Below the pieces are notes generated by a model, which searched no databases, was not told where the DNA came from, and was given only the letters and a program-made list of their open reading frames with translations. From assembly GCA_947561715.1 (NCBI GenBank), contig OX387201.1, positions 3,800,001-3,864,000 on the forward strand: 64,000 nucleotides of DNA, in the 5' to 3' direction. The stretch's first letter is position 1, and each line of letters begins with the position of its first letter. Origin of the DNA: Ascidia mentula (Eukaryota > Chordata > Ascidiacea > Phlebobranchia > Ascidiidae). The position numbers and the translations under genes are program-made. Positions 53,243-64,000 of this stretch are shown in pieces.

Positions 53243-56131
53243 ACTCGACGTCGAAGTGCAAATTCACTAAACTAAAAAAATCCTGTGAAAACACAGAACC
53301 AATAAGTTTTTGTACATTTAGTGATAAAACACAAGTTGTCCTGGGTATTTGGAACTTCAAATAAAGATATATTTAGGTCACGATGTCCGCGGGCAGACCA
53401 AAACAAAGAACTTTACACATGAGTGATTTTGTCGCAAGTGTCAGCCTGGCTGGAGACCTTTGTTCTTGCCAGTTAGGCAAACGTAGAATTGCCTCAACTT
53501 GTAAAGCGCAGCAAGCGTGTTTCTAGACTAACACATTGTTTTTCGCCGAATTTCATATCACAGTCTGTGGTCCGCTTATCACTTGTTTTGTCTGGATCTA
53601 GAAATAAGAAAATGCCTTTAACCATATAGCCATCCGTAACGCTGCGGTTAATGTTTAACTACATTGAGAGTACACGCACCGACACTTCGACAAAAAGCGT
53701 ATTTCCCGACTGAAAGCATGGCTGCGGGCGTTATTAACGTCCCGAAGGAATTTCAAAGCGGCGCCTTTAATGCCCTGACTGTGGCGATTAGATGTTGAAC
53801 CACTGCAGACTGACACTGAACGGTCCTGTAATTGCTTGACCTGTACTCCACTGTGTAAGATACAGAAGCTGATCATAGTCCACCCCTGTACTTGTTAACA
53901 TTGTACACAGGATCTGAGAAATGCCGCGCTATAACATTAAAATATCTCGCCAGCAAATGTTGCACTACATTTTAAAATGATTGACGTTTCCTGAATGCGC
54001 AAATGCACCTGAAAACTAGCCTGTGTGCATTATTGCAACAGAACAGAACGCCTATTGTGACAGAACAGTTCGATTCCGCAAAGTATCGACGTCATTAAAG
54101 AGCTTTCGAACACAATAATCAGATCTTGTTCTGTGCTTGTCACATTCTCCTTAACTGTGCGCTGAGTGAGCAGTGTTTTCAAACCGGCAGAATCAAGTGC
54201 TACTCGACAGACGCTGTTTGATTTGCGAAACGCTCGAAAAAGAAAAAAGGGGATCTTTGAGACGAGAGAACCACACAATTGCAGAGTGTGTTTCCAAGCT
54301 GTTGCGGTAAGCGGAAAGCCTTTACAAGGCGCGTTGCAGTTGTTGTCTGTTCCTAATTTTCGTTGGCAAATATGAACAATATACAGTGTAATGTGTTTTG
54401 AAGTATTTATCGACCTAACAATCCAAGCACTAATCTTCGCATATCGTATTGTTAACGGCTGAAAGACTATTACCACAAAAGGTCATGTTTTTTGTTTTAT
54501 TCTACTTGCCACCAACCGCATCGCTTCCTTCAGTAAGGAATGTACCGGTGATTGTGCTACACCAGCGTTGGTGGATTTCGAAATTACGTCATCTCATTAT
54601 TTAACTTTATCGATGCGTCATAGTGTAGCCTTCAATTCTGTTTCGTGGCTTTTAGTCATGCTTTGGTCTTTCCGTGGTCTTGGCGGTTGAGGTAGGTTAT
54701 GCAAGGTGGTTCAACATATGTGTAGCTTTTATCAGCTAACGCTTGCGGCATCAGCAAAAAGGGTAACAAGTTTAAATGACACCCAAACGACCCAGCAAGA
54801 CGCAGGGCTGCAGCATCTACAGTTCCATTGACACCATAACGTCGTCAGCAAATCACTGTGTTTTTTGAAACGTTTATCTCGGCTTGAGTCCAATCAGACA
54901 TATTATTGTTTTGTGGCCCAATTGAAACAAATGTAATCCTGGCAACGTATATAATTGCTAACTTACATCGATTGTTGCACATTTTGTTGTGATATTTACT
55001 TAACCATCAATTGTCAACATCCTAAAATTTACTGACAAAGCAAACGTGCTCAAACTATATTGTTAACATTTCCATAGCTCACAAAAAACAGACTGATCAC
55101 AAGAGGGCGGGGTTCAGTAAGTGCGGCGCACTAGAGCCAACACGAGTTTTGGGAGAGTATCGAATTCAAACCTAGAGCACCTAAGGGATTTTTTGACTTG
55201 GTCACCCTACGCTCTCATGTAATCTCAAAAGGTCCTCGCGACGCACATATTTTCCCGCAACAACCCTTCATTCGTAGTTGTATGGTTAATGCCACCATGG
55301 TAATACCTGATTTCCACCGAGAGTGAACAGAGCGTGACAAATAAACCAGTCTATTTAATTGGTGGACAAGCACCAGGCCTATGCGTACTTGCCTTTACTG
55401 ATCAAATCAAATCACATTTATTTTACACGCAAAGTTTCACCTCTCACGTGACCAATGAATGTGAAACGTAAACAGACATCCATTTAATTAACAAATAGCT
55501 TAACAAGCAGTGCATTAAATCATATTAAACTCTGTCGATTTCGCCATCAATGCGTCACAATAATCACATGTTTGCTTTGCATAATTCTAGGCTGTGTAAG
55601 TTTCTTAAGTACACAATACATATTTGCTGTATATAAGATTGAAAATGTACAGATGACTTCTAAGAGCAATGGGAAAAACACTATGCAAACGCGTACAGAA
55701 TTACAACATAAAATGTTCCACGAAAGCAAAATAGATTTTGCAAAAGTTAGCAAACAATTTGAAAACGTTTTTTTCGAAGAAAAAAAGAGAATTCTTAATA
55801 TATTTTTGCATAAAAGTTTGTGATGACATACCAGGAAAAAGTAACTAAAGCCCATGCAAAGAAAGAGTGTTTTTGTCACTCTTGGGATAGCCAGAGGAAC
55901 GCCTTGAACAGAAATGACATTTTATCCTGCAAAACATTTTGTATTTTAAACCGATATAATGGAGTAATTGTATATTACACAGACGCAGGTTTTATTACTT
56001 TAAAATCAGCAAACTGAACTCTTTCCTATTTGGTACGTGCACCTTCTATATTTTCAGTGGGGGAAAACTCAAAACACACAATAATGGCAATTAACTAAAA
56101 CAAAATACCACCAAAAGCAAATGGTTGGCAT
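53243..56131. other. Intergenic region between calpain C and the SLC22 gene
   Basis: No gene supported. Two weak repeat signals are present. One is a possible minus-strand pol III B-box-like motif near 55155 (reverse complement GGTTTGAATTCGATAC). The other is a minus-strand retrotransposon-like tail near 55398-55445. The 148-codon minus frame at 54030-54476 and the overlapping plus frame show no recognisable domain. The calpain C promoter lies at the left end and the SLC22 3' UTR at the right. Confidence 0.45.
55398..55445 (-). mobile_element. Non-LTR-type 3' tail, minus strand
   Basis: Read on the minus strand, a unique segment with AATAAA runs into TGATTTGATTTGAT, a short pentamer repeat. 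This mirrors the (GAATT)n tail near 36550, but with a different repeat and different unique sequence. Only the tail is visible. Confidence 0.3.
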
Positions 56132-59100
56132 TTATTGTTTTTTATGTACATACGGTTTTAGAAGTTTGGCGTCATCTATAGAATCGGGAAGAACTTTTCC
56201 TTTTGTTTCTGGCAAAACTAGGATTGAAATGAGGGACGAGACGCAAGCCAATCCACCCATGATGAGAAAAGGCACAAAATAGCTGCTTGTTTCACCTACA
56301 TAGCAAAATGAGAAATGGCAATTTCACTGATTATCTTGCAATACTCATTTCTGTACAAAGGTTTGTTAATATTTTTTCAACCCTAGTAACGGTTTCCAAG
56401 CAAAGGACTAGAAATATTTTCCAGAGGCCTTAGCACTTGTCAAATAAACATTAAACATGTACCTATATACATGAGATAAGGCGCCACAAAACCGCCAATC
56501 TTCCCAGCGGCCGACGCAAATCCGAGTGATGCATTTCTCAGTAAAGTGGGCGACATTTCACCGGTGATGCTGAAGTTAATGTAAAAGGCGCCGATCACAA
56601 ACGTCTTTCCAATGATCACAAGTGCTGTCATACCGACGAAGCTGGCTGGAAAAAATATCATTTGGTACTGTACCTGCTAGCTATGTGGTCCGAGACTTAT
56701 ATATGCGGCCCTATTAAAGACTGCATTAAGCGATGTATGATTAGAATAAGAAAATACTGACAGATTGATGTTTTTAAACATTGTGTGTGCGTTGAAACCA
56801 AAATTTCAATCAATTCTCCATTAAAAAAAAGAGAAGGCACTCGTTTTTCCTGTTCAAAATTGTCCATACTAAAGACTGACTAAAATTATGAACAGAATGA
56901 GGAAAAAGGCGAATATTGCTTTTGAGAATCTTGCATGTTAAGAAACGCCCAAATAATAACAAAAAATCCTCTCATAAACCAACGACAACTCTCTTTACCC
57001 GCCTCCACGAAAGGAGCAATGGCGAGACACACTCCTCCTGCTCCCATGAGAAGCGAAAGGGGAAGAGGTCTTCCGATCCACTGGATCAGCAGGAAGCCCA
57101 AAATCAATCCCGGAAACTCCAAAATACCAGAGATGGCAGCGTTCCAAAATCGATCCCCGCTTAATGCACTTATGTTGAGAGCCAAGCCATAATACACCAT
57201 GTTGGTCACGATCCTATTGAACATAAATCATCAAAAAATCGCCAAATTTCCAATTGACGGGAGTCAAATTTTCAATGCAAATGGAGCCAATAACATATGA
57301 CTTTAGTGAGTTGCAGATAGATGGCTACAGTTTTAACCTATAAGGTCTCATCAATACAGCTTGGTGTGACTCTTTAGACGAATTTGCCCACCAAGCGCCC
57401 TAACAAATACTAGGCAACACTTCAATAAAAGATTTTGACGCAACGCATGTACAACAGGTTATCTTTGAAGAAAAACAAAAACAAATTAAGAATAAATTTG
57501 GATCTTCTAAATTAAGTGAACAACCGGTCAGCATTGAAGTAATATTGGGAACCATTTTCGTAAATCGGTTCCAAATGACTCGCAGGCCCTTACCAGGATA
57601 AGGCGGCAGCAAACATGCGCCAACGCAACGTCGGAACTGTCAATAGGTGATAGAGGGCAATTGGTTTTGATTTATCGTCCACTGAATCCACTGCCTTAAC
57701 CATTTTTTCCTCCTCCTGTCATAGTAAAAAAATTTTGGCCGTTGTTTTGACGCAAACATGAAAAAATCTTTACTACGAGTGAATCTCTTACCACAGGTTG
57801 TGAACATTATTGACACGGAGGTACAGACAAGCTCACCTCAGACATAAAAACCGCTATCACGTCAAACTCAGGTGAGGGTTTTTTGTTGATTTTGGCGATG
57901 TTTCTCAGCACAGTTATTGCTTCCCTGTGTTTTCCGGATGAGAGAAGCCAGTATGGAGATTCTGGAAGTAACCTGTAGGCGAAGAGTTACCTAACGTATT
58001 GTTGTACTGAAAATTACTTCCACAGTTTGCAAATGTTTATTTGTGATATGTCATACAACTAATATCAAACTATTCGCCACATTATCAAAATATCTGTTCA
58101 TACGTATAAAATTTATACAGAAACGATGTGTTCAAAGCTTAAGCACTGGGTCACATAACATTGGCAAATAAACGAATATAAAACATAATATTATATGTAG
58201 GAACAACTACCAATAAAATGGAATGTAGAGAATTCCAAGAAGGCCCACGCATCTCATCAACCATCTCCAGTCCTTCAACAAGAAACCCAAAGCCGGAACA
58301 ATTGAGGCTCCGAAGCAGAACCCGCCATACAAGCTTAGTGATACCTTGTTCCTATGCTTTTTGCCCATAAGCTCGTTTCCTGCAAGAAAACTGCGTAAAT
58401 TTTTCGAACATTTAAACCAGTCAGAGTTGCATGTCAAGTTGGGGTTTAATTTGATAAATTTGGACAGAATTCAGACCCGAAATAGCACGTATTTTGGTAA
58501 CCAATGGCATAAACAAAAGATCACATGTACTGCGGAAACGAACCAAGAACGAATGCGGTCGTGTATGAGGAGTAGATAGGAACGCCCAGTAGTGTCCGGA
58601 GGACGATGTAGAAAGTCATGGTCGGTGAAAACCCTACAGCGAAGAACAGACAAAATTCCAGAAGCTTGGATACCAGCACCACGGGCCTACGACCGAACCT
58701 ACACCAGACACACATAAGCATAAAACCCCAACAGCATGTGGTCGAAATTGATATAGCGTTACCTGTCCGATATTGGGCCACCTACTAAACTTCCCATCAG
58801 TTCTCCAAACATGAAAACGGAGATAACCAGAGGCTTTTTCCAGGCGTTGGAGCACACAAGATCAAACTAAAAACAGATAAGGAGCAACTTTTTACATAAA
58901 ATGACGTTTCGTTTGCAAAGTTGCTTTGCGTTTACTGTTTTATTGGGTCTTTAAACTTTTGTGTCGAAACGTATTTTCGTATGCTTGGCAATGAACGGCC
59001 TCGTGACTACTAACCTCAGTAACAGCCGTTGAAACGTCTGGATCAACATAAATCCAACCGTTGGTGCAAGTGTTGTTCGTCACTTCGAATGAAGTTACAA

Positions 59101-59451
59101 GCGAACCGTTTTCCTTAGCACTAAGTATGATTTCGTTACAGCGACTTGTCTCATTAAAGCTGAACTTTTCGCTTGGAATCGTCACCTGGAAAATCACAAC
59201 TTTAGCGTTGAAACTGAAAGCAGTACGTTGGTCTTAACGTTGCTGTTGTAAAAAGTGCATAGAAGGATTATTACCTGATTGGAGTCAACTTCGGCGAAAA
59301 TCTTGCATCTATGGTCCGGCGAAAACAACGTGAAGATTATGGTGAGATTTCCCCAAGCGCAAGTGAAAGCACTGCAGAAGATCACAATGCAAATTCGTTT
59401 CTGGTAAGTCCCGAATCTTCCCACTCGTTGCAACACATCCTCGTACGTCAT
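56132..59451 (-). CDS. SLC22-family organic ion transporter, complete
   Basis: Ten minus-strand exons: 59275-59451, 59015-59185, 58763-58866, 58544-58698, 58211-58379, 57837-57972, 57594-57715, 56999-57213, 56463-56645, 56132-56295, encoding 531 aa with all phases consistent. The start MTYEDVLQRVGRFGTYQKR matches the family. A first membrane helix (ICIVIFCSAFTCAWGNL) leads to a large extracellular loop with TPDHRC-like SPDHRC, several cysteines and N-glycosylation sites (NET, NGS, NNT). ISDRFGRRP spans the exon 3/4 junction (loop after helix 2). LPESPYWLLSSGK follows helix 6, and LPETKGK closes helix 12. These are SLC22/MFS signatures. SLC22 proteins carry organic cations, anions or zwitterions across the plasma membrane; the substrate cannot be read from sequence. 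On the minus strand the TAA stop lies inside an AATAAA (56136-56131). Confidence 0.92.
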
Positions 59452-62126
59452 ATTACTGAATTTGCAACTTTGCAACAAAACTGTTTCAATCGTCTACAAT
59501 CTTGGTTTTAACCTGGTTTGCAATCGGAAATAATGCTGTTTGGCGGCTGTAACACTAAACAAGGAAGATAGTGTACAAAGAAGTTTTTACTGTAATTGTG
59601 TCACTTTGCTATTCCTTTTCCTAAATGTTGGTGATATAGCGTTTGTTGCATAGCTGCCTCTGTATGATCAACTTTATTTGGATTAAAACTGCCTACTGTT
59701 GATATAAGACTTCAAATGACAGTTAGGTCAATAAGGCCTTTCTTAAGGCTGCGTCTGCGCCATCGAAGCTTTGCAAGTGTTGTTTACCAAAATCATGGAA
59801 GTGTTGCTCACCAAAGCATTTCAAGAGTTGACTTGATCGACGCCTTATTTGCACACATGTACATAAATCAGTGTGTCGTGTCTAACTCTCTGTTTTTGGT
59901 GCCATAAAATGATGTGGACTGCAAATTACTTTTTTTTAAATTCCCTTGTTTTCAGTGTGCGGTAAATAGTAATTAATGTAGGTCAAAGTGCAACGTAGTC
60001 TAATTTGTGACTAGTGCAGCCGCACTATAAGTCTCGTTTTGGCTCGCAATATTCAGACAAAACGAATCCTGACATATCAACTTGTTAATATGAAAGTTAC
60101 AACATACTGAGACAATTCATTTTACCATCTCACTGCACGCACATCACAAAAGCTAATTTGGAATACACATATTCTTTGTTTTTTTTTCTGACAGATGTAA
60201 CTTCTGCAACCACTTCCTTGAGCTGCAAAAATTTCCACCAAGCTCTGCTCACTTAATCCTCGTAAGCTACCTGTCATGAATTGTTTTACAACAAAGGGAA
60301 ACAACTTCGGCAAACGTAATTATTGCGAACTTCTACTGCTTTTACCACCCCGTGTTCCCACTGTTATATGGAACTCTTCAAACAGCTCGTTAACCAAACG
60401 ATAATTTCACATGTGGGAGTTTTACAGGTAGGTGGAGTAGGCAGAGATTTACTTCCGCTAAATTATAACTGTTCGTTCGTGCACCGCACTCTACAGTTTA
60501 TATTATTTGAGTTAAAAGCAGTGGCTGGGTTTAAACGTTTTACTATCAGGTTCTCTAAGTAGCAGCGTGTCATAATCACCCTGGGCTTAAATATATGGAT
60601 CCGTTTTATACGTGCGTATATACGAGTTCTACTGTGCGTAGATTTATATGCGGTTGTTAACAATCGGTTAATGGAGTTTATTAAAATTACAAAAAACAGT
60701 TTGCAGCAACCGACTGATTCCAACCACTGGTTAAAAGGCAAATACAACCTTTGGGCTGAAAAGTTTTATTCTGACTTTTCTTCTGTCATTGAATTTTGTC
60801 AGTCGTCCAATTGATGTATAAAGCCTACCATTTTATTCATACCAAGTGCCGTATTAAGGGTCTCTAGACAGGCAGGTTTAACACTTTCTAATTCTTTTAA
60901 GTTATAGCAGTTGACGTTTTAAGCATACAATACGTAAAAAATGCCATAGTGACCCGATAAATATGGATCCGTTTATACGAGGTTATATGCAAGTTCTCTT
61001 ATATTGTCACTGCACAATAAAGTTATAAGGGTTATTAATAGCATCTTATGAGCCTCTGGAATATAGTGCGCAAAGTGAAATATGGGCCTTGTTACCAACC
61101 GGTACAACAGGTTCGCGGAGGTCGTAAAATCTAAACTGGTTTGCACAAACCGGTTCGAACCGGTTGAATCCCACCTCTGGCTGTATTTACCTATAAATCC
61201 GAAATACTATAAATTTAAAGTCAGTTTTAAGGACGAAATATACGACTAACGACTACTTATCATTTGAAAGTGTAGGGCCACCTGCTATGTTAGTCGTTGC
61301 AGGCACATTATTACTTGTTCAAATAAAACTTTAAAGCGATTTTCTAATGGCGATTATATTGATCTTACAGATGTACTTAACACACACAAAAATATGGAGA
61401 ACATAGTTTGGCTACAGAAAACCTTTACGAATACTAAAAGTTTTATTGCAAGTTCAACTCCCTCATTGGTCTTCGCCTTTTCACTGAAGCAGAAAAATCA
61501 CCGCATAATTGAAAAAATATACTTTTAGGGCAAAACAATGTACAAATGTAGTTTATACGCGCATCACCTGCTATGCTGTGGTAAACGTGCTCATAATTTC
61601 GTGTTAATAAAAAACAATTTTCGTTTACTTCGGATAATTTCCCAATCAACCATACGGTGAAAACAAGAATACAAATTTGCTTATAGGTGGCTGGCGAAAT
61701 TGTTTTCTAACCGCATGTACCCCGTCAGGACGTGTAAACGCACAGTTTCATGCCAACATTTTTGCAGATACAACATAAACAGGTAGGTGACGAAACTCAA
61801 GAATTCCATATTGTGCAAGTTTGAAGAGAGAAACAATTACAGAAAAAACAGGACTTCCTAATTTGAATTTTATCGTTAATATCGAGTGGAAAATTTCCAC
61901 AGTGGTCATGCACGAGTAACCACTGCCCGCCAAGTGAGAATACTTTAGACACCGCTTTGTGAGTGTGGCAAGCCGAAGGTTGACCGACGTTTGAAACAGA
62001 GTTGCTGGCATCGTATCCTGTGAATAACTTGAGATATTTAAACTGACAGAACTCTGTAATAACAACTTGGGTTTTGTTATTTTACATCAAATTTGAATTG
62101 TTATTCTCCTCGTTCTAATGATACAC
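59452..62126. other. Spacer between the two SLC22 copies
   Basis: The first 600 bases (to about 60060) are the duplicated 5' flank, nearly identical to 63372-64000. Beyond that there is no gene. A roughly 40-base motif beginning ATGGATCCGTTT occurs near 60593 and again near 60963. A hAT-like terminal sequence ends near 61179. The rest is AT-rich. Confidence 0.5.
61060..61179. mobile_element. Possible hAT-type element end
   Basis: The segment ends CCCACCTCTG, the reverse complement of CAGAGGTGGG, a terminal sequence typical of many hAT elements. Just inside it lies the palindrome CCGGTTCGAACCGG (61150-61163). I could not find the other terminus or an 8-bp duplication, so this is a fragment or a coincidence. 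Confidence 0.4.
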
Positions 62127-63371
62127 TCACGGTTTTAGAAGTTTTGCGTCGTCTATGGAATCGGGAAGGACTTTTCCTTTTGTTTCCGGCAAAACTACGA
62201 TTGAAATGAGGGACGAGACGCAAGCCAATCCTCCCATGATGAGAAAAGGGCACAAAATAGCTGCTTGTTTCACCTGCAGCAAAGTAATAAATAAATTTAT
62301 AAAATTAAAAATTTACCGATTTTCTTGTAGTATTAATAGCTTGTAGTAACGGTTTTCAACCAACAAATATTCTTCATTACATTTTACTCTGGTTGCAAAA
62401 GACTGGAGATTTTTTGCAATGACCTTAGTACTTGTCACATAAATTTAAACATGTACATCCTACCTATATACATGAGATAAGGCGCCACAAAACCGCCAAT
62501 CTTCCCTGCGGCCGACGCGAATCCGAGTGAAGCATTTCTCAGTAAAGTGGGCGACATTTCACCGGTGATGCTGAAGTTAATGTAGAAGGCGCCGATTACA
62601 AACGTCTTTCCGATGATCACAAGTGCTGTCATGCCGACAGAACTGGCTGGAAAAAATATCGTTTGATACTGTACGTGCTAGCTATGTGGTCCGAGACTTA
62701 TATATGCGGCCCTATTAAAGACTGCATGAAGCGTTGTGTGAATAGAACAAGAAAAATCTGGCATTTTTAAACATCGTGTGTATTGAGAAACCAAAATTTC
62801 AATCAATTCTCCAATAAAAAAGAGAAGGCGCTCATTTTTTCTGTTCGTAAGTGGTCAAATTAAAGACTAAATTTTTTGTGTCGAAACGTATTTTCGCATG
62901 CTTGCCAATGAACGGCCTCGTGATGACTACTAACCTCAGTAACGACCGTCGAAACGTCTGGATCAGCGTAAATCCAACCGTTGGTGCAAGTGTTGTTCGT
63001 CACCTTGTACGTAGTTACAAGCGAACCGTTTTCATTTGCACCGATTACGGTTTCGTTACAGCGACTTGTCTCATTAAAGCTGAACTTTTCTCTCGGAATC
63101 GTCACCTGGAAAATCACAACTTTAGCGTTGAAACTGAAAGCAGTACGTTGGTCTTAACGTTGCTGTTGTAAAAAGTGCATAGAAGGATTATTACCTGATT
63201 GGAGTCAACTTCGGCGAAAATCTTGCATCTATGGTCCGGCGAAAACAACGTGAAGATTATTGTGAGATTTCCCCAAGCGCAAGTGAAAGCACTGCAGAAG
63301 ATCACAATGCAAATTCGTTTCTGGTAAGTCCCGAATCTTCCCACTCGTTGCAACACATCCTCGTACGTCAT
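62127..63371 (-). pseudogene. Truncated SLC22 duplicate lacking exons 3-8
   Basis: Four exons of the neighbouring transporter recur: exon 1 at 63195-63371 (protein identical), exon 2 at 62935-63105, exon 9 at 62464-62646 and exon 10 at 62127-62273. Intron 2 runs directly into what is intron 8 of the intact copy, with the join at about 62865. One deletion of about 2.1 kb therefore removed six exons, covering helices 2-10. Exon 2 ends in phase 0 and exon 9 begins in phase 1, so splicing them would break the frame. Exon 10 also carries a one-base insertion in a G run (CAAAATAGC context) and an earlier stop. It cannot make a transporter; a short secreted or single-helix fragment from exons 1-2 is conceivable but unsupported. 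Confidence 0.88.
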
Positions 63372-64000
63372 ATTACTGAATTTGCAACTTTGTAATAAAA
63401 CTGTTTCAATCGTCTACAATCTTGGTTTTAACCTGGTTTGCAATCGGAAATAATGCTGTTTGGCGGCTGTAACACTAAACAAGGAAGATAGTGTACAAAG
63501 AAGTTTTTACTGTAATTGTGTCACTTTGCTATTCCTTTTCCTAAATGTTGGTGATATAGCGTTTGTTGCATTGCTGCCTCTGTATGATCAACTTTATTTG
63601 GATTAAAACTGCCTACTGTTGATATAAGACTTCAAATGACAGTTAGGTCAATAAGGCCTTTCTTAAGACTGCGTCTGCGCCATCGAAGCTTTGCAAGCGT
63701 TGTTTACCAAAATCATGGAAGTGTTGCTCACCAAAGCATTTCAAGTGTTGACTTGATCGACACCTTATTTGCACACATGTACATAAATCAGTGTGTCGTG
63801 TCTAACTCTCTGTTTTTGGTGCCATAAAATGATGTGGACTGCAAATTACTTTTTTAATAATTCCCTTGTTTTCACTGTGCGGTAAATAGTAATTAATGTA
63901 GGTCAAAGTGCAACGTAGCCTAATTTGTGAGCCGCATTATAAGTTTCGTTTTGGCTGGCAATATTCTGATCTGCATGAAATCGCAACTTGTTAATATGAA
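63372..64000. other. 5' flank of the truncated SLC22 copy
   Basis: Nearly identical to 59452-60070, so the duplication includes the promoter region and may run past the window edge. Similarity weakens after about 63950. No coding exon seen. Confidence 0.6.

Noticed and set aside
54030-54476. 148-codon minus-strand frame upstream of calpain C
   Set aside because: No domain, no start context, no supporting splice sites, and an overlapping open plus frame; length is within chance for this span.
62464-63371. Second SLC22 copy as a functional short transporter isoform
   Set aside because: Exon 2 to exon 9 splicing would not keep frame, six exons are physically absent, and exon 10 is frameshifted.

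Overview
The window is animal nuclear DNA. Genes are split by short GT-AG introns, mostly 60-1000 bases, in AT-rich sequence, and every recognisable protein belongs to a metazoan family. A single TAO kinase carrying both alternative C-termini otherwise known from vertebrate TAOK2, together with compact introns and small intergenic spaces, fits an invertebrate chordate such as an ascidian (Ciona-like). The species is an inference. I see no prokaryotic operon, CRISPR array, rRNA or intact tRNA gene, and no LTR or virus-like element.

Layout. (1) 1-6223, plus strand: the last nine exons of a GPR155/LYCHOS-type lysosomal membrane protein ending in a DEP domain. (2) 8033-12237, plus: a complete eight-exon endophilin-B (SH3GLB, BAR + SH3); intron 3 carries a 440-bp hAT-type miniature transposon with a perfect 8-bp target duplication. 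(3) 13831-29521, minus: a complete TAO kinase, 23 exons in the short form. Exon 18 either splices at an internal GTGAGT after QQPKSLK towards a soluble C-terminus (1311 aa) or reads through about 2.15 kb to a multi-pass membrane C-terminus (1514 aa). (4) About 29.5-36.7 kb: mostly non-coding, with a possible two-exon small membrane protein and palindromic CRE sites. (5) 36739-53242, minus: a calpain cluster of two intact 11-exon genes flanking one broken copy. Both intact proteins begin with an N-myristoylation-type MGNxxS motif and stop after the domain III-like module, so they lack the penta-EF-hand domain. (6) 56132-63371, minus: an SLC22-family transporter (10 exons, 531 aa) and a very similar upstream copy that has lost exons 3-8.

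No shared pathway joins all the genes. GPR155 and endophilin-B are both linked in other animals to lysosome/autophagy membrane biology, and TAOK is a membrane- and microtubule-associated stress kinase, but their adjacency is probably chance. The calpain and SLC22 blocks are local tandem duplications, each with an intact and a decayed member. Exon boundaries were placed by eye from splice signals, continuous reading phase and remembered family sequences. No database search was run.
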